Of a stretch of 64,000 bases of DNA, positions 20,369-29,056 are shown piece by piece. Numbering within the stretch: position 1 is the first letter of the stretch; every line of letters starts with the position of its first letter. Source of the stretch: an uncultured Anaerolineales bacterium (GTDB lineage: Bacteria; Chloroflexota; Anaerolineae; Aggregatilineales; Aggregatilineaceae); contig CAKZOB010000079.1 of NCBI GenBank assembly GCA_937135955.1, positions 30,141 to 94,140 on the forward strand. Direction: 5' to 3'. Below the pieces are notes generated by a model, which worked only from the letters and a program-made list of their open reading frames with translations, ran no database searches and had not been told where the DNA came from. The position numbers and the translations under genes are program-made.

Positions 20369-20884
20369 CTAACGCGGATTGGCGAAAAGCATAATCAGCC
20401 GGTCGGCTTCGTCGTAACTGGTATGAGCGAAAAACGGTTTCGCAGAAGTCTCAGCATCCAATACCTTCTCCAACAGGATAGGCAAATCCTCTACGAGAGG
20501 CAAGTCTAGAACCTGGTCTCGCGGCACCCATTCCAGGGTGCCCTCTTCCGTAGCGCGCACCTCGCGGCTGAGTGCCTCTGCCTTGAAAACAAAGACCATG
20601 ATGCCGTTCGGTTGGCCAGCGTCTACATGGATGATCCCCCGCAGTTGGACGTTGGTCACGTCCAGGCCGGTCTCCTCCTGAATCTCGCGCACCGCTCCGC
20701 TCAGAGGGTCTTCGTCGCGTTCCAGGTGCCCCCCTACGCCGTTGTATAGGCCAGGGTAAACCCGTTTGTGCGCCGCACGTTTGATCAGCAACACATCTTC
20801 CCCGCGTGTCACAAAGCACAGGGTACGTGGAATCACCAGCCAGCGCCCCTCAGTAGCATCTGCCCCCTGATCTTTGGCTCCCAT
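20369..20884 (-). CDS. NUDIX hydrolase
   Basis: The 171-aa protein carries a complete NUDIX box, GGHLERDEDPLSGAV followed by REIQEETGL, which coordinates the metal for pyrophosphate hydrolysis. The stretch LYNGVGGHLE is of the MutT/8-oxo-dGTPase type, but substrate cannot be assigned. ATG 20884 is favoured over GTG 20902; both lie downstream of the promoter at 20920-20948. A GGAAGG lies about 10 nt before the ATG. It is monocistronic as far as can be seen. Confidence 0.9.
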   Translation of the reverse strand: MGAKDQGADATEGRWLVIPRTLCFVTRGEDVLLIKRAAHKRVYPGLYNGVGGHLERDEDPLSGAVREIQEETGLDVTNVQLRGIIHVDAGQPNGIMVFVFKAEALSREVRATEEGTLEWVPRDQVLDLPLVEDLPILLEKVLDAETSAKPFFAHTSYDEADRLIMLFANPR

Positions 20885-20919
20885 CTTGTCCAGTCCTTCC
20901 ACCGAGCCGCACTGCGCGC

Positions 20920-20948
20920 ATTATAGCGCCGCTGCGAAGGTTTGTCTT
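20920..20948 (-). promoter_or_regulatory. Promoter of the NUDIX gene
   Basis: AAGACA (20943-20948), 17-bp spacer, TATAAT (20920-20925). The -10 box is flanked by GCGC on both sides. Confidence 0.55.
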
Positions 20949-21003
20949 GTGCCAGACGATGGTGTAAGCTTGACCATAATCTATGTCACCAGGAGACCAG
21001 GGT

Positions 21004-21525
21004 ATGGACGACTTGTATGCGAAGATCGTGCGCGAACGCGGTTCCGTCGAACGCCTGATGACGCGCATTCCAGGCTTCCGCGGCTATATGGAGATGAATG
21101 CGCGCCGGCAAGCCGATCGGCTACTCCGCGACCACGTGGCCGCGCTACTCAAGGCTCAGATCAACCGCCTGGCCGAGGCAGAAAAGCTCCTCCTGGAAAC
21201 GGGCGGCCTGTCCCATATGAGTCAGACTCGCAGCGCCAAAACCAAGTTCCAGACCTACATTGATCGCATTGCTACTGATGTCCCTGGTTACTCTGGTTTC
21301 TTTGACGCCGTCAAGATTGGCGAAGACGACCTGGCTGTCGTATACGCCTTTGATGAAGCGCTACTCGATTACGTCGAGAAATTCACCCAGGCCATAGATG
21401 CACTCTACCAGGCCGCAACGACCGGCGAGGGCGTGCAGGAAGCTATCCGCGCCCTGGATGCGCTGGCCATCGAAGCGAATCAGGCGTATAGCCTGCGCGA
21501 CCAGGTATTGAATGGCATCGCCTAA
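21004..21525 (+). CDS. Uncharacterised helical protein upstream of SPFH gene
   Basis: No family is recognised. The 173-aa protein is almost entirely charged helix, with repeats of Arg/Lys/Glu and Ala/Leu (DRLLRDHVAALLKAQINRLA). It has no signal peptide or membrane segment. ATG 21004 is chosen because AGGAG (20991-20995) is well spaced. The gene lies 47 bp upstream of an SPFH/SHOCT gene on the same strand. In other bacteria SPFH proteins of this class sit beside helical PspA-like partners, so a partnership is plausible. The sequence itself does not look like PspA. Confidence 0.7.
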   Translation: MDDLYAKIVRERGSVERLMTRIPGFRGYMEMNARRQADRLLRDHVAALLKAQINRLAEAEKLLLETGGLSHMSQTRSAKTKFQTYIDRIATDVPGYSGFFDAVKIGEDDLAVVYAFDEALLDYVEKFTQAIDALYQAATTGEGVQEAIRALDALAIEANQAYSLRDQVLNGIA

Positions 21526-21572
21526 GCCGGCGCTGGAACGCATATCCCGCTAGATACCAGGAGAGACAGACC

Positions 21573-22649
21573 ATGCCGCGCATTATTGACGTTGTGTCGC
21601 ATGTGAACGTGATGGACGATGAGCTATGCTACCGCGAACCACAGGGGGGCGCAGGAGATTTCCGGCTGGGATCGCAGGTGATCGTTCAGGAGAATCAGGC
21701 CGCCGTCTTCGTGCGACAGGGCCAGGTGCTCGATGCGCTGGGGCCGGGCACGCACACGCTCAGCACCGCCAATCTGCCCATCCTGTCCAGCCTGGTAGGC
21801 CTGGTGACAGGCGGACGCAACCCCTTCACCGCCGAACTGTACTTCGTCAATCTCAAAGACCTGCCGCAGGTGCCCTGGGGCACCAATCCACCGATTGTGC
21901 TCGAAACACCGGGCAAGGGCGTGGGGGTTGTGCTGCTCATCACGCATGGCGTGATTGACATTGGGATCGAAGACCCCGTGCGTTTCATGAAGCAATACGG
22001 CGTTGGCAAGGCCATCGTGCGCCTGGATGATATCCGCGAACGCATCCAGGCCATGCTGCTGGGCGAACTGGGCACCCTGCTCTCTTCGTCCGGAGCCACC
22101 AGCGTCATGGACGCCAATCGCCTGCTTTCTGACCTGGAGGGCGCAGCGCTGGCCCGCCTCAATGAGCAATTCGCCGCGATCGGGATGCGCATCAAGGCAT
22201 TCGAGGCCAAACCTTTCACCGCCAAGGAAGTCAGCACCGAAGAACTGCGCAACTACGTAGACTTCGAAACCTGGGAGCGCATCCGCCGCCTGGAGGTAGC
22301 CGACGCTGCTGCCAGCAACACCGGCCTGGGTGGTGGATTGGCGGGAGCCGGCGTTGGCCTGGGCGTCGGGCAACAGATTGGCGCGGCGCTCAATCCGGAA
22401 GCGGCGGCCCTGCAGCAGCAACAGCAAATGATGATGATGCAGATGATGCAGCAGATGCTCCAACAGCAGGGAGGCGGGCAACCTGCCGCGCCCGGCCAGG
22501 CTGCGCCTGCCGTCCCGCAGACGCCCGCCGAGATCCGCGCTTATCTGGACCAGCTAGACGCAAAATTGCTCGCAGGCCAGATATCCGAGGAAACGCACAA
22601 GAAACTATACGAGAAATGGGAAGCCCGCCTCAAAGAACTGGGAGAATGA
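21573..22649 (+). CDS. SPFH-domain protein with C-terminal SHOCT-like motif (YdjI-like)
   Basis: The 358-aa protein has an SPFH-like domain (about residues 20-230) with VIVQENQAAVFVRQGQV and GPGTHTLST, typical of the YdjI or 'virion core' SPFH group. After a Gly-rich linker comes a Gln/Met-rich stretch (QQQQMMMMQMMQQM) and a C-terminal SHOCT-like helix pair (LDAKLLAGQISEETHKKLY). Such proteins form membrane-associated scaffolds linked to envelope stress. There is no obvious transmembrane segment; attachment may use a partner. A strong Shine-Dalgarno, GGAGAGA, precedes the ATG. A terminator follows at 22666. Confidence 0.85.
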   Translation: MPRIIDVVSHVNVMDDELCYREPQGGAGDFRLGSQVIVQENQAAVFVRQGQVLDALGPGTHTLSTANLPILSSLVGLVTGGRNPFTAELYFVNLKDLPQVPWGTNPPIVLETPGKGVGVVLLITHGVIDIGIEDPVRFMKQYGVGKAIVRLDDIRERIQAMLLGELGTLLSSSGATSVMDANRLLSDLEGAALARLNEQFAAIGMRIKAFEAKPFTAKEVSTEELRNYVDFETWERIRRLEVADAAASNTGLGGGLAGAGVGLGVGQQIGAALNPEAAALQQQQQMMMMQMMQQMLQQQGGGQPAAPGQAAPAVPQTPAEIRAYLDQLDAKLLAGQISEETHKKLYEKWEARLKELGE

Positions 22650-22665
22650 GCCGTTGTGCTGTGAG

Positions 22666-22700
22666 CGGGGATGCGTCAGACCATCCCCGCCTGTTTATTT
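22666..22700 (+). terminator. Rho-independent terminator
   Basis: GCGGGGATG (22666-22674) pairs with CATCCCCGC (22682-22690), followed by CTGTTTATTT. It ends the SPFH operon and overlaps the 3' end of the converging glycosyltransferase gene. Confidence 0.85.
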
Positions 22701-24536
22701 CGGCGGCCAGACGATAGTGGCCAGCGAATAGCGATCGCCCAGAAGCACCCCGGTCTCATCATAGACTGGCAGGCGCATACCGCTATCTGGATCGTACATC
22801 CCCACCTCAAGCGTGTACGTGCCTGGTTGCAGGGTTATCTCAGCGTCTCGCAGCAGATGGTACGGGTCACGGTAGAGCGTCCCTGGCTCCCAGGCCAGTG
22901 TGCTGGCAAAGCCATTGAGAGGACGATGGTCGTCCTGATCCCATAGCGGGCTGCCTGCGGCATTCACCGCCCCATTGAGGTGTACGAAGACCACGTAATC
23001 CACTTCTGCCCTGGCCAGCGGCTCCCAATACAACAGCAGCGTGATACTGTGACTGCTCGCGCCCGGCCCCTGTAACGTATATCCGGCCAGCCAGGCGATA
23101 TCCCCAAACCGCACCCTATCCCTCACGCCGATCTCTGCGCGGTCGGGCACCCAGCGCCGAAACTGCATCACTTCAAAGCCAGCGGGAGTGTCGTAGCTGA
23201 GCACCTGCATGGCGTCGTTCAGATATTGCTCAGCCTCCACCGACCTTCCCACCAGCCAGATGCCCTGATAGAAGTTCACCTGAGGCTGCAACTGTGCGCG
23301 AATGGGCGCGCCCGGCACCAGGCTGATCTCGTCAGCAGGGCCGCGGTAATAATAGGCAAAAGCCGGGTCGGGCAATGTCTGCAGGATCAGGTCGCCGGGC
23401 ATGGCGCGTTCCCGCAGGTAAGTCGCCAGAACAGGCCAGTTAGGAGCTTTGGGAGACTCCCCTCGATAGTAGGGCACCAGTTCAGCCAACCCTAGTGCCG
23501 GAATCGTCAGCAGCAAGGCCCAGGCGACGATCCTGCCTCGCCGTGTGATGGAAGGCGCCGTCAGCCCCGCGCCGGTCATCAGCAACAACGCCGGCATCAC
23601 CGCTATCAGATAGCGCGGGTGAAAGACGCTCATGCGGGTCGCTGCCACCAACAGCAATAGGGTGGGCAGAATCACCCAGACCGCCAGCAGGAAGAGCACC
23701 CGCCGGGGCAACTTCACCAACGCTGCCCCCAGCGCGCCAAGCCAGAGCAGCGGTAGAACGTACTTCCAGGGAGAACCGTACTCACCGTCAGTCAGCCACG
23801 CTGGCACGAACCACGTCAGCAGCCGCGCTGGGGCAGCGTCAGTTGTAGCTCCCTGGTAATCGCTGTCCTTTAGATACCACGCCTGAATCAGCCATGGGAC
23901 GAGTAACACGGCCAGCAACGTCCAGGTGCGTAGCGCCGACCACACTACCCCGCGGCGCGGGCGCTGCCATGCCAGATAAATCGCCTGCACGGCCACAAAG
24001 AACGCTTCGAGGAAGAAAAGGTAGAGCGCCACCGCTTCAGCGGCCAGATACATCCACCAATCGCGCCGCCGGTTGGAAGCCACCGCCCGCAGGAATAACC
24101 ACATCGCCAAGCTGCTTGCGCCGAACCACAATGCGTAGTTGCGGGCATCCTGCGCGTGCCAGATCAGGAACGGCTGCAACGCTGCCAGCCCCATGGTGAC
24201 GGCCATCGTCGCCCGCCGCCGCATTAGTTGGCGGGCCAGCGCGCCAACTGCTGCCACGCCGACCCACCCGCCCAGCGCTGAAAGGTAGCGCATGGCGAAT
24301 TCGCTGTCGCCAGCCGCCGACCTCCAGGCCCAGAAGCTCAGGAAAGTGCCCAGCGGATGCGGCTCCCACTGCGCCAGATCACGCGCAACGCGCTGCGGCG
24401 AGTCTGCCCAGTAGCGCACCGCAAACGCCTCGTCGCCACGCAGTGGTACCTCATCCAGGTTGACGATACGCGCTACGAAAGCGACCGCCAGCAGTCCAGT
24501 CAACACCGCCAACCATTGCGCGCGCTTGCGGTTCAT
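22695..24536 (-). CDS. Membrane glycosyltransferase, GT39/PMT-like
   Basis: The 613-aa protein has about ten hydrophobic helices in the first 430 residues and a soluble C-terminal beta domain. The first loop contains VPLRGDEAFAVRYW; an acidic pair after the first helix is the hallmark of GT-C enzymes, which use polyprenyl-phosphate sugars. WHAQDARNYALW is typical of bacterial GT39/ArnT-like proteins. It probably glycosylates a lipid or protein on the outer face. ATG 24536 begins 8 nt after the stop of the upstream NERD gene, so the two are an operon. Confidence 0.82.
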   Translation of the reverse strand: MNRKRAQWLAVLTGLLAVAFVARIVNLDEVPLRGDEAFAVRYWADSPQRVARDLAQWEPHPLGTFLSFWAWRSAAGDSEFAMRYLSALGGWVGVAAVGALARQLMRRRATMAVTMGLAALQPFLIWHAQDARNYALWFGASSLAMWLFLRAVASNRRRDWWMYLAAEAVALYLFFLEAFFVAVQAIYLAWQRPRRGVVWSALRTWTLLAVLLVPWLIQAWYLKDSDYQGATTDAAPARLLTWFVPAWLTDGEYGSPWKYVLPLLWLGALGAALVKLPRRVLFLLAVWVILPTLLLLVAATRMSVFHPRYLIAVMPALLLMTGAGLTAPSITRRGRIVAWALLLTIPALGLAELVPYYRGESPKAPNWPVLATYLRERAMPGDLILQTLPDPAFAYYYRGPADEISLVPGAPIRAQLQPQVNFYQGIWLVGRSVEAEQYLNDAMQVLSYDTPAGFEVMQFRRWVPDRAEIGVRDRVRFGDIAWLAGYTLQGPGASSHSITLLLYWEPLARAEVDYVVFVHLNGAVNAAGSPLWDQDDHRPLNGFASTLAWEPGTLYRDPYHLLRDAEITLQPGTYTLEVGMYDPDSGMRLPVYDETGVLLGDRYSLATIVWPPK

Positions 24537-24544
24537 CGGCTGCG

Positions 24545-25636
24545 TCACTGCCCCTGGCGTGCTTTGATCCAGGCCAGGTCTTTCTTGCTCAGACCGAACC
24601 ACAGGCCCTTCTGCCGCTTGCGCTCGAATTTGCGCTGCAGAGCCTGGCATATTGCCTTGGGGTTGGCCGTCTCAAAAGCGTGTACCAGCGCGACTTCCTG
24701 ACCCACTTCAGCCTGCACCGCAGCCAACGCCTGCTCCACCGACTCGTTGGTGGCACCAATGTAATAAAGCTGCCCCGCCTGCGCCACGAACACTGTGCCT
24801 CGCTCGGTACCGGCTGCGGCTTCGACCTCTTCGAAGTCCGCCTCTCGCTCCAGGTCGCCAGCTTCGGCGTCCGCCAGGTCTATGCTCTCGCCCGTCAGTT
24901 CGGCGATCTCCTGGCGCGTCATCAGCCCATACATGCGATCAATGGCGTCGAGGTGTTCTGGGGTCAGGGTGCCTGCGTCAGTAGGGACATACTCGCGCAG
25001 ATACTGCCGTAGCGACGGCTTCTTCTTGGGATCGGCATAGAGCACCGGATAAAGCGGGTCTTCCAGTTCCACCGCCGCCCTGGGATGGATGAGCACCACC
25101 AGCGGCTGTACCTTGACCTCAGCGTCCGGCGCGATCTTGGACAGCAGACGTTCCACCTCACGCGCATGGAGAGTTGCCTCAGCGAAGGGATTGCCGATCA
25201 GATCCTGCCGCAGGTAGCCATTCAGCTTGCGCAGAAGCCCCTCGTCGCCATACCACTTCTTGCCCTTTACACGATAGGACTTGTCCTGCCATACTGTCGT
25301 GATGGTGAACACCCCCTCTGGCCCGATCAGCACATGCGGCGCGGGCAACAGGTGATGAAAGATGGTGTACTTCTGCCCCAGTCCCTTCAGGGCATTGTTG
25401 AGCACCTCTACAGGACGCGGTTCGCGAATCCAGATGTTGGCCATGCGCACCGAGGTTAGAGTCAGCAGCAGCAACAGGGGCAGAATCAGGCAACTGAGCT
25501 GACTGGTTCCCGACGCAGGATCGGTCGTCCAGGTGAGGAAGAAGCCCGCGCCCATGCCTGCCAGGCTGATGAAGAACAGGATATGCGAAATCTTGCGATT
25601 GCGGTTGATCAGCGCTTCGTTGATGACTACACGCAT
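24545..25636 (-). CDS. NERD-domain membrane protein with GIY-YIG-like C-terminus
   Basis: The 363-aa protein has two N-terminal hydrophobic segments (about residues 14-60), then a NERD (nuclease-related) domain recognised by GPEGVFTITTVWQDKSYRV and KLNGYLRQDL. A charged linker follows. The C-terminal ~85 residues (VFVAQAGQLYYIGATNES...LWFGLSKKDLAWIKA) resemble T5orf172/MUG113 GIY-YIG domains. The usual catalytic arginine is not evident, so the domain may bind without cutting. ATG 25636 is supported by GGAGAGG. It is cotranscribed with a GT39-like gene. Function is unknown; the fusion is unusual. Confidence 0.7.
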   Translation of the reverse strand: MRVVINEALINRNRKISHILFFISLAGMGAGFFLTWTTDPASGTSQLSCLILPLLLLLTLTSVRMANIWIREPRPVEVLNNALKGLGQKYTIFHHLLPAPHVLIGPEGVFTITTVWQDKSYRVKGKKWYGDEGLLRKLNGYLRQDLIGNPFAEATLHAREVERLLSKIAPDAEVKVQPLVVLIHPRAAVELEDPLYPVLYADPKKKPSLRQYLREYVPTDAGTLTPEHLDAIDRMYGLMTRQEIAELTGESIDLADAEAGDLEREADFEEVEAAAGTERGTVFVAQAGQLYYIGATNESVEQALAAVQAEVGQEVALVHAFETANPKAICQALQRKFERKRQKGLWFGLSKKDLAWIKARQGQ

Positions 25637-25823
25637 CTTGCCGAGACCTCTCCAGAAAAGGGTAACGCTATTGCAATCAGTGAATGGTAACACAAAACAT
25701 GCCCAAAGCGGGAAAATCCCGCGCCTGCCTTCAGGGTGATTGCACCAAACGCCCTCGCGTCAGGCAATCGCTGACACTTTACGCGCACCCTGTTCCGCTG
25801 GGGCTGGTCAGACCTGCCGGGCC

Positions 25824-25832
25824 TGGTATAAT
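25824..25832 (+). promoter_or_regulatory. Extended -10 promoter element
   Basis: TGG-TATAAT (25824-25832) lies 82 bp upstream of the zinc-ribbon LysM gene. The -35 region (CTGGTC) is weak. Confidence 0.6.
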
Positions 25833-25914
25833 CCGCCGCACAGCTCAGGAGCGCTCAGCAGAGCGTTGCCAGCGCCCGCCATGGGCCGACAACAGCGTCT
25901 CTGAACCGGACGGC

Positions 25915-27285
25915 ATGGTCAAAGTGACACGCACCCAGCAATGCCCAATCTGCGGTGCCGCGGAACCGCTCTCTGCGCGCACATGCCGCCAATGCGGTGC
26001 CAGGCTGACGGCGACGCCATCGTCTGCGCTGCCTGCCGTTGAGCCAGCACGCCCGCGTCAGCTCTCTCCCCTGGCGTTCGACCCCACCCGCGGTGACGAC
26101 GACCTCTACCTGGGAGACTTGAGCGGGCGGATGTGGCGCTTGCTCCTGGTGGGCTTGCTGGCCTTCGTGGCGCTTCTCGTCCTGGGTGTCCTGTTGCTCT
26201 TCGATCGTGGACGCGGCAAAGACGATCTGGGGCAGAACGCGCTGCCCACCGCCCCCCCTACTTCGACGCCCCGCATTCTGACACCGGCAGTGACGGCCAC
26301 ACCCACATCGAACATCATCATATCGCTGCCCACCGTCACGCCCATGCCGCCAACCGCGACGCCGACACCAACCGTGACGCCCTGCTACCAGACCGCCCAG
26401 CAAGGGGATACTGTGTTGGGCATGGCCTATCGCTGCGGACACCGCGACCTGGCCGTCGTAGACCTGATTCTCGACATCAACGGCATGGACAGCCCTCAGG
26501 AATTGCAGCTCGGCCAGACGCTGGAGATCCCCTGGCCTACGCCCACGCCAGTGCCCGGTCAGGAGACCCCAACGGCGGAAGCCGTAGCAGAAACAGGCGA
26601 CATCGCGCCAGCGCTGACTCCCACGCTGCGCCTGAATCAGTTCGGCACACCGGATGCGCTCGCCAAGTACGAGAATATCGAGCCGACCCTGCGCCCCGGC
26701 CATGCCTGGCACATCGTCAGCGAGGACGAGACGATTCTCTCCATCGCCTACACCTACGACACCACGATCGAGGTGCTCTCGCAGATCAACCCGGAGATTC
26801 CATTCCTGCAGTGCGATTACGGCGATCCCACCGGCGGCCCCAACTGTGTAGTCTTGCTGTCGATCGGGCAGCGCGTCCGCGTACCGGTGCCCCTCCCCTC
26901 GCCGACCCCCACACTGACGCCCGCCGGCACTTTCACCCCGACTCCATCAGCGACGCCGACCATCAACGCGCCTTACCCGCTCTCGCCGGAAGACGGGGCG
27001 CGTTTTGCTGCGGATCAACTGGTCACCCTGCGCTGGGGCAGCACCGGTACGCTCGCCAGACAGGAACGCTATATCGTACACGTCCGCGACCTGCACACGG
27101 GCCAGGAGTACACCGCTTCCGTAGCCGAACTGAGCTACGTCCTGCCGGGCGGTTGGCAGCCCGCTGATCGCAACCGGCACACCTTCGAATGGTGGATCGC
27201 CGTTGGGACTCTTGACGAACAGGGTGCGGTGCTCTCCGAACGTTTCGCCACCGCGCCGCGCCGTTTCACCTGGGATAGTCGTTAA
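25915..27285 (+). CDS. Zinc-ribbon, single-span membrane protein with LysM-like domains
   Basis: The 456-aa protein starts with a zinc ribbon (CPICG...CRQCG) in the cytoplasm. One membrane helix follows (about residues 73-96, WRLLLVGLLAFVALLVLGVLLL). Outside come a Thr-Pro linker, two LysM-like domains with extra cysteines (CYQTAQQGDTVLGMAYRCG; WHIVSEDETILSIAYTY), another linker, and a C-terminal Ig-like domain (YPLSPEDGARF...VTLRWGS). ATG 25915 lacks a clear Shine-Dalgarno. The next gene repeats the external architecture as a lipoprotein, so the two look like an old tandem duplication. The protein could pass wall contact to a cytosolic zinc-ribbon partner; this is speculation. Confidence 0.8.
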   Translation: MVKVTRTQQCPICGAAEPLSARTCRQCGARLTATPSSALPAVEPARPRQLSPLAFDPTRGDDDLYLGDLSGRMWRLLLVGLLAFVALLVLGVLLLFDRGRGKDDLGQNALPTAPPTSTPRILTPAVTATPTSNIIISLPTVTPMPPTATPTPTVTPCYQTAQQGDTVLGMAYRCGHRDLAVVDLILDINGMDSPQELQLGQTLEIPWPTPTPVPGQETPTAEAVAETGDIAPALTPTLRLNQFGTPDALAKYENIEPTLRPGHAWHIVSEDETILSIAYTYDTTIEVLSQINPEIPFLQCDYGDPTGGPNCVVLLSIGQRVRVPVPLPSPTPTLTPAGTFTPTPSATPTINAPYPLSPEDGARFAADQLVTLRWGSTGTLARQERYIVHVRDLHTGQEYTASVAELSYVLPGGWQPADRNRHTFEWWIAVGTLDEQGAVLSERFATAPRRFTWDSR

Positions 27286-27320
27286 CATATTGGCTGAGGG
27301 GGGAGAGAGTCGGAGGAAAT

Positions 27321-28436
27321 ATGCTACGTCAACGCTGGTTCATCGGGGGTGTGGGGCTTGTCTTTGTGCTGATACTCGCCGCGTGCGGCGGACAGGACAG
27401 GCCATCCGCCACGGCAACGCCTGCCGTCAACGGAACCGCCTTTCCGACGCTGGTGCTGGCCGCCCCCACGCAGACTCCTGGTGGTCCCACCATGACCCCG
27501 TCGCCCACCTTGCCGCCGACCATCACGCCGACCAACAGCCCCCCGCCTCCGCCGCCCTCAGCCACGCCGACAGCTACGGAAACGCCTGGGCCGTATGAAC
27601 ACGTCATTCGGAGCGGCGACACCTGCCTGGGCATCGCCTACCAGTACGGCCACATTCATCTCGATGTCAAGCGTGCCATCGAGTTGCTCAACGGTATGGC
27701 GGACTGTGCAATCTTGCCAGGGCCAGGCACGACAATCCTCATTCCCCGCCCCACAGCGACCCCAACTGAAACCGGCGCTGACCTGACCCAGACCGCTATC
27801 GCCACCAGCGCTCCGCCGGGCATTCCGCTGGTGGTGACGCCGGCTTTCGCTGTCAAGACCTATGTCGTCCAGGCTGGAGATACGCTGAGCAGCATCGCCA
27901 TCATGCACGACAGCTCGCTGCGGCAAATTTGCGAGTTGAACCCTCTGCCTGGCGGAATTGACTGCCGCGCCTGCATCTGGGAGTCGCCCAATTGCTGCTG
28001 CACGCGACCGGTAGTGCTCAGCGAAGGGCAGCAGATCAACGTGCCCGCGCCCACGCCGACGCCCACCTTCACCCCTACCTTCACCGGCAGTGAGACGCCC
28101 ACCCCCACGCCCACCTACCGGGCACCGCAGCCCGCTTCTCCTCTCCACGGTGCTCAGGTGTCCGGCCCGGTGCGGCTGACCTGGCTCTCCGTGGGAATTC
28201 TCCAGCCCGCTGAAACCTACCTGGTGACAGTGCGCGACGACACCACTGGCGCGACGTTCGCTGCCAGCACACGTCAGCTCTCGCTCGATCTGCCCGCTTC
28301 GTATCTGCCCAACGACGGACAGGCGCATCAGTTCGCCTGGCAGGTCTCGGTGGTACGCCTGGGCGACGACGGCCTGTACTATCCGCTGGGTGGCATCGTG
28401 CCAGAACAGCGTTTCACCTGGCTGGGCTGGCAATAA
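27321..28436 (+). CDS. LysM-like lipoprotein with C-terminal Ig-like domain
   Basis: The 371-aa protein has a lipobox (LILAAC), a Thr-Pro-rich linker with a run of prolines, and two LysM-like domains. The first has extra cysteines (HVIRSGDTCLGIAYQYG). The second contains a Cys-rich insert with CRAC and CCC, including three consecutive Cys. The C-terminal Ig-like domain (SPLHGAQVSGPVRLTW) matches that of the upstream gene. GGAGG lies just before the ATG. It follows its paralogue by 35 bp and ends at a strong terminator. The cysteines would need oxidation outside the cell, consistent with DsbA and VKOR genes in this window. Confidence 0.82.
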   Translation: MLRQRWFIGGVGLVFVLILAACGGQDRPSATATPAVNGTAFPTLVLAAPTQTPGGPTMTPSPTLPPTITPTNSPPPPPPSATPTATETPGPYEHVIRSGDTCLGIAYQYGHIHLDVKRAIELLNGMADCAILPGPGTTILIPRPTATPTETGADLTQTAIATSAPPGIPLVVTPAFAVKTYVVQAGDTLSSIAIMHDSSLRQICELNPLPGGIDCRACIWESPNCCCTRPVVLSEGQQINVPAPTPTPTFTPTFTGSETPTPTPTYRAPQPASPLHGAQVSGPVRLTWLSVGILQPAETYLVTVRDDTTGATFAASTRQLSLDLPASYLPNDGQAHQFAWQVSVVRLGDDGLYYPLGGIVPEQRFTWLGWQ

Positions 28437-28460
28437 CCCCCTGGATGCAGTTTGCAAGAA

Positions 28461-28499
28461 AAGCCCCCTGCGCAGGTCTGCGCAGGGGGCTTGCTTGTT
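28461..28499. terminator. Bidirectional rho-independent terminator
   Basis: AAGCCCCCTGCGCA (28461-28474) pairs with TGCGCAGGGGGCTT (28479-28492), a 14-bp stem with a 4-nt loop. TTGCTTGTT follows on the plus side and TTTTCTT on the minus side. Confidence 0.92.
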
Positions 28500-28517
28500 C
28501 GAAAGAGTCGAACTGCT

Positions 28518-28895
28518 TTACTGGGCCGCCGCTGCCGTTTGCGTAGCCTCGACCAGAGCGGGATCGAGCACGCTTTCCAGGCGCACATTCAGCGTCTGAC
28601 CTTTGGGCAACATCGTCGTCACGCGCTTGGCATCGCAGACGATGTACCCTGGCTGACGCGGATACTCGACCTCGTAGCGATACTGCACATTGGGTTTCAA
28701 CTCGATCTCCAGCGTGTCGCCCTCATTTAGCGAGTACTCTTGGAGATTCCCGGTCTGAGTATCCGTCAACTTGATCGTGGCCGTACCACACTCAGTAGCA
28801 TTTGTGAAACGCAGAGCTGTTTTCTGTTCGGCACATGCCGTCAAGGCGGTTGCCCCAACCAGAAGCAAAATCACCACGATATTCCGCCAACTCAT
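28518..28895 (-). CDS. Small lipoprotein, 125 aa
   Basis: The signal peptide ends in a lipobox (ATALTAC). The mature part is one small beta-rich domain (RFTNATECGTATIKL; GDTLEIELKPNVQYRYEVEYP) with two further cysteines that could pair. The fold looks Ig- or CARDB-like, but I do not recognise the family. ATG 28895 is used because GAGGAG lies upstream; an in-frame Met further upstream has no ribosome site. It has its own strong promoter at 28931-28959 and a terminator downstream, so it is a single-gene unit. Confidence 0.75.
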   Translation of the reverse strand: MSWRNIVVILLLVGATALTACAEQKTALRFTNATECGTATIKLTDTQTGNLQEYSLNEGDTLEIELKPNVQYRYEVEYPRQPGYIVCDAKRVTTMLPKGQTLNVRLESVLDPALVEATQTAAAAQ

Positions 28896-28930
28896 AGAAA
28901 GCCACTCCTCTGGCAACTGGTCAGGGCGGG

Positions 28931-28959
28931 ATTATAGAGTCCCCCAGCACAAATGACAA
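28931..28959 (-). promoter_or_regulatory. Promoter of the small lipoprotein
   Basis: TTGTCA (28954-28959), 17-bp spacer, TATAAT (28931-28936). Both hexamers and the spacing equal those of the tRNA-Thr promoter. Confidence 0.85.
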
Positions 28960-29056
28960 AACCATGCTCACCGGGTTTCCCGAAAAGCGTGTATCATAGA
29001 TCACATTGATTCGCGACCTCTCCGCCTGTTGCCTCACGAACAAGGGGGCCAATGTC

